From: an uncultured Oscillospiraceae bacterium | GTDB lineage: Bacteria > Bacillota > Clostridia > Oscillospirales > Ruminococcaceae | Length of the DNA: 8,059 nucleotides | Reading direction: 5' to 3' | NCBI GenBank assembly: GCA_910578255.1 | Contig: CAJTQM010000042.1 | Span: 324-8,382, forward strand | Shown: positions 6,734 to 8,059 of the stretch, one piece after another | Layout: each line of letters starts with the position of its first letter | How positions within the stretch are numbered: position 1 is the stretch's first letter | Notes under the pieces: model-generated | What the model saw: only the letters and a program-made list of their open reading frames with translations | Databases searched by the model: none | Told to the model about the DNA's origin: nothing | Made by a program: the position numbers and the translations under genes

Positions 6734-6784
6734 AAAGAAGAGCCCTTATTCTGGTAGATGAACCGGATAAGGGCTCTTCTTTTT
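6734..6784 (+). terminator. Strong intrinsic terminator after folC
   Basis: A perfect 16-base stem pairs 6734-6749 with 6767-6782 (core AAGAGCCCTTAT / ATAAGGGCTCTT). The 17-base loop can itself fold further (CTGGT with ACCGG) past one bulged base. The stem ends in a run of five T (6780-6784). It lies 36 bases after the folC stop and should separate folC from the sporulation operon. The A-rich side gives it some symmetry, but no gene comes from the other direction, so bidirectional use is not implied. Confidence 0.88.
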
Positions 6785-6841
6785 GCCCAAAAGGAAGAAG
6801 CTGCCGGGCATCAAAGAGAAAAACATAAAGGAGGAGCGGAC

Positions 6842-7198
6842 ATGCCGCTGAAGCTATATGCGGAGCAATCCCAAGTGACCGCCTGCCTGATTGGGGAGAT
6901 CGACCATCACGGGGCGGGCCGCCTGCGGGAAGAAATTGACGAAATGCTCAAACGGGTCCGTCCGGAAGTTCTGGTTCTGGATTTTCGGGATGTGACCTTT
7001 ATGGACAGTTCAGGCATCGGGCTGGTCATGGGCCGTTACCGGCTGATACGCGAATGGGATGGCGCGGTGGAAATCCACAATCCGTCGCCCTCGATTAAAA
7101 AAGTCATGCGGCTGGCGGGTCTGGACCGGATTGCGTCGATCCATTCTTCGCCGCCCAAAAGTGGGACAAACCCAGAAAAAACGGAGGCGCGGATATGA
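6842..7198 (+). CDS. spoIIAA: Anti-sigma F factor antagonist SpoIIAA
   Basis: STAS-domain protein (118 aa) that frees sigma F by displacing it from SpoIIAB. In its unphosphorylated form it binds SpoIIAB; SpoIIAB inactivates it by phosphorylation, and the phosphatase SpoIIE reverses this. The motif FMDSSGIGLVMGRY (53-66) is the phosphorylation loop; Ser56 matches Ser58 of Bacillus subtilis. GEIDHHGAGRL (18-28) is also nearly identical to known SpoIIAA (GELDHH). I start at the ATG at 6842, which has AAAGGAGG 7 bases upstream and a family-typical N-terminus. The frame stays open to an ATG at 6758, but that codon lies inside the terminator loop and the extra 28 residues look non-coding. The stop overlaps the spoIIAB start (ATGA). 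The roughly 18-residue C-terminal tail rich in Ser, Pro, Lys and Glu is not recognisable. Confidence 0.95.
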   Translation: MPLKLYAEQSQVTACLIGEIDHHGAGRLREEIDEMLKRVRPEVLVLDFRDVTFMDSSGIGLVMGRYRLIREWDGAVEIHNPSPSIKKVMRLAGLDRIASIHSSPPKSGTNPEKTEARI

Positions 7199-7635
7199 AG
7201 GTATTAAACGAAATGAAGCTGTCTTTTCCCAGCCGTTCAGCCAACGAGGCCTTTGCCCGGACGTCTCTGTCCGCTTTTGCGGCGGCGCTGGATCCGACCA
7301 TAGAGGAACTGGCGGATATGAAAACGGCAGTGAGCGAGGCGGTGACCAACGCCATTGTCCACGGATACCGGGAAGGAATCGGCACGATTTACATACACGC
7401 AAAAATTCTCGAAAAAAACAGGATCGTCATCCGGGTTCGGGATACAGGCTGCGGCATCGAAGACGTCAAGCAGGCGATGGAGCCGCTGTATACCACCGGC
7501 CCGGCCGGGGAACGCTCCGGCTTGGGGTTCGCCGTTATGGAGGCCTTTATGGATAAGGTAACGGTTCGCTCCCGAGTGGGCCGGGGAACATCGGTGACTT
7601 TAGAAAAGACGATTCTGTCCAAAGGAGCAGAGTAA
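7195..7635 (+). CDS. spoIIAB: Anti-sigma F factor / serine kinase SpoIIAB
   Basis: Bergerat-fold (GHKL) protein kinase of 146 residues, the expected size. It binds and holds sigma F inactive, and phosphorylates SpoIIAA on its DSSG serine. Visible motifs: N-box SEAVTNAIVHGY at 47-58 with catalytic Glu48 and Mg-coordinating Asn52; G1 box DTGCGI at 83-88 for adenine recognition; and the ATP-lid/G2 box GERSGLGFAVMEAFMD at 105-120. The N-terminal segment MKLSFPSRSANEAFAR and LDPTIEEL match the B. subtilis protein closely. The ATG at 7195 overlaps the spoIIAA stop and has GGAGG 7 bases upstream, so AA and AB are likely made in balanced amounts by coupled translation, which the partner switch needs. 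Confidence 0.97.
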   Translation: MKVLNEMKLSFPSRSANEAFARTSLSAFAAALDPTIEELADMKTAVSEAVTNAIVHGYREGIGTIYIHAKILEKNRIVIRVRDTGCGIEDVKQAMEPLYTTGPAGERSGLGFAVMEAFMDKVTVRSRVGRGTSVTLEKTILSKGAE

Positions 7636-7636
7636 A

Positions 7637-8059
7637 ATGCCGGTCACTGCCGAACGCGATGAGATGATCCAACAGAATATGGGCCTTGTCCATGCCTGCG
7701 CCCATCGCTTTAAAGGCAGGGGGATCGAATATGAGGATCTATTCCAGGCGGGGTGCATGGGGCTTGTGAAGGCCACCGACGCCTTCGACCACGAAAGGGG
7801 CGTTCGCTTTTCCACCTACGCGGTGCCGGTGATTCTGGGGGAAATGCGCCGGCTGTTCCGAGACGGCGGAACCGTCAAAGTGTCCCGCACGCTCAAGGAA
7901 CTGTCTTTAAAGGTGACCCGGACCCGGGAACGGCTGTCGGTGGAGTGGGGAAGGGAACCGACGGTCGGCGAGTTGGCCAAGGCGCTGGATATAGAACCTA
8001 CGGCGGTAGCCGAGGCGCTGTCTGCCGCCGCGCCGGCCCTTTCCCTGACCGGCAGCGAC
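7637..8059 (+). CDS. sigF: RNA polymerase sigma factor sigma-F, N-terminal part (cut by right edge)
   Basis: Forespore-specific sigma factor, the third gene of the spoIIA operon (also called spoIIAC). It was translated by hand from the ATG at 7637: 141 codons are visible and the frame is open to the edge. Region 2 is complete: NMGLVHACAHRFKGRG (14-29), EDLFQAGCMGLVKATDAFD (33-51) and FSTYAVPVILGEMRRLFRD (58-76). GGTVKVSRTLKELSLK (77-92) and region 3 follow. The TVKVSR-LKEL stretch is the sigma F form rather than sigma G (which has IRVSR), agreeing with its position after spoIIAB. Region 4 lies beyond the window. The ribosome site AAAGGAG (7621-7627) is inside the end of spoIIAB, one base separating stop and start. 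The N-terminus is about 30 residues shorter than in B. subtilis sigma F, and an in-frame TAG at 7601-7603 rules out extension. Confidence 0.95.
   Translation, partial: MPVTAERDEMIQQNMGLVHACAHRFKGRGIEYEDLFQAGCMGLVKATDAFDHERGVRFSTYAVPVILGEMRRLFRDGGTVKVSRTLKELSLKVTRTRERLSVEWGREPTVGELAKALDIEPTAVAEALSAAAPALSLTGSD

Noticed and set aside
6790..6823. Possible sigma-H promoter before spoIIAA (AAAGGAAGA ... AGAGAAAAA)
   Set aside because: The -10 lacks the GAAT core and the spacing is longer than in known sigma-H promoters.
6758..6841. Upstream extension of spoIIAA from the ATG at 6758
   Set aside because: The ATG is in the loop of the folC terminator and lacks a ribosome site, whereas the ATG at 6842 has AAAGGAGG and matches the family N-terminus.

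Overview
The window is ordinary chromosomal DNA from a spore-forming Firmicute, most likely a Clostridia-class organism of moderate-to-high G+C. The evidence is the order spoIIAA-spoIIAB-sigF (the forespore sigma-F switch), strong purine-rich ribosome binding sites before almost every gene, a YtrA-type GntR/ABC-2 cassette and a valS-folC pair. A short-N-terminus sigma F and G+C above 50% by eye would suit the Oscillospirales, but that lineage is an inference. I see no CRISPR array, tRNA, rRNA, insertion sequence or phage gene.

Left part (1-1669, minus strand): a three-gene cassette read right to left. A small GntR/YtrA-family repressor is followed by an ABC ATPase and an ABC-2 permease that runs off the left edge. 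The genes are joined by 1-base (TAATG) and 4-base (ATGA) overlaps, so they look translationally coupled. The cassette has a clear sigma-A promoter (TTGACA-17-TATATT), overlapped by an inverted repeat with 11-base arms that is the probable repressor operator.

Middle (1702-2514, minus): a stand-alone alpha/beta hydrolase with a Ser-Asp-His triad and its own ribosome binding site and probable extended -10 promoter. It is divergent from valS.

Right part (2586-8059, plus): valS (valyl-tRNA synthetase) has a strong promoter and an unusually short leader of about 80 bases without a T-box. A terminator-like hairpin follows, then folC (dihydrofolate/folylpolyglutamate synthase). A long hairpin follows folC, then the sporulation operon spoIIAA (anti-anti-sigma), spoIIAB (anti-sigma kinase) and sigF, which is cut by the right edge. 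AA and AB overlap by ATGA; AB and sigF are one base apart.

Functionally there are three units: a probable self-regulated transporter cassette for an unknown substrate, a housekeeping translation/folate pair, and the partner-switching module that releases sigma F in the forespore. I found no wholly new system. The most useful observations are regulatory: the GntR operator and start codon, the T-box-less valS leader, the alternative hairpins after valS, the hairpin barrier before spoIIA, and the short sigma F N-terminus.
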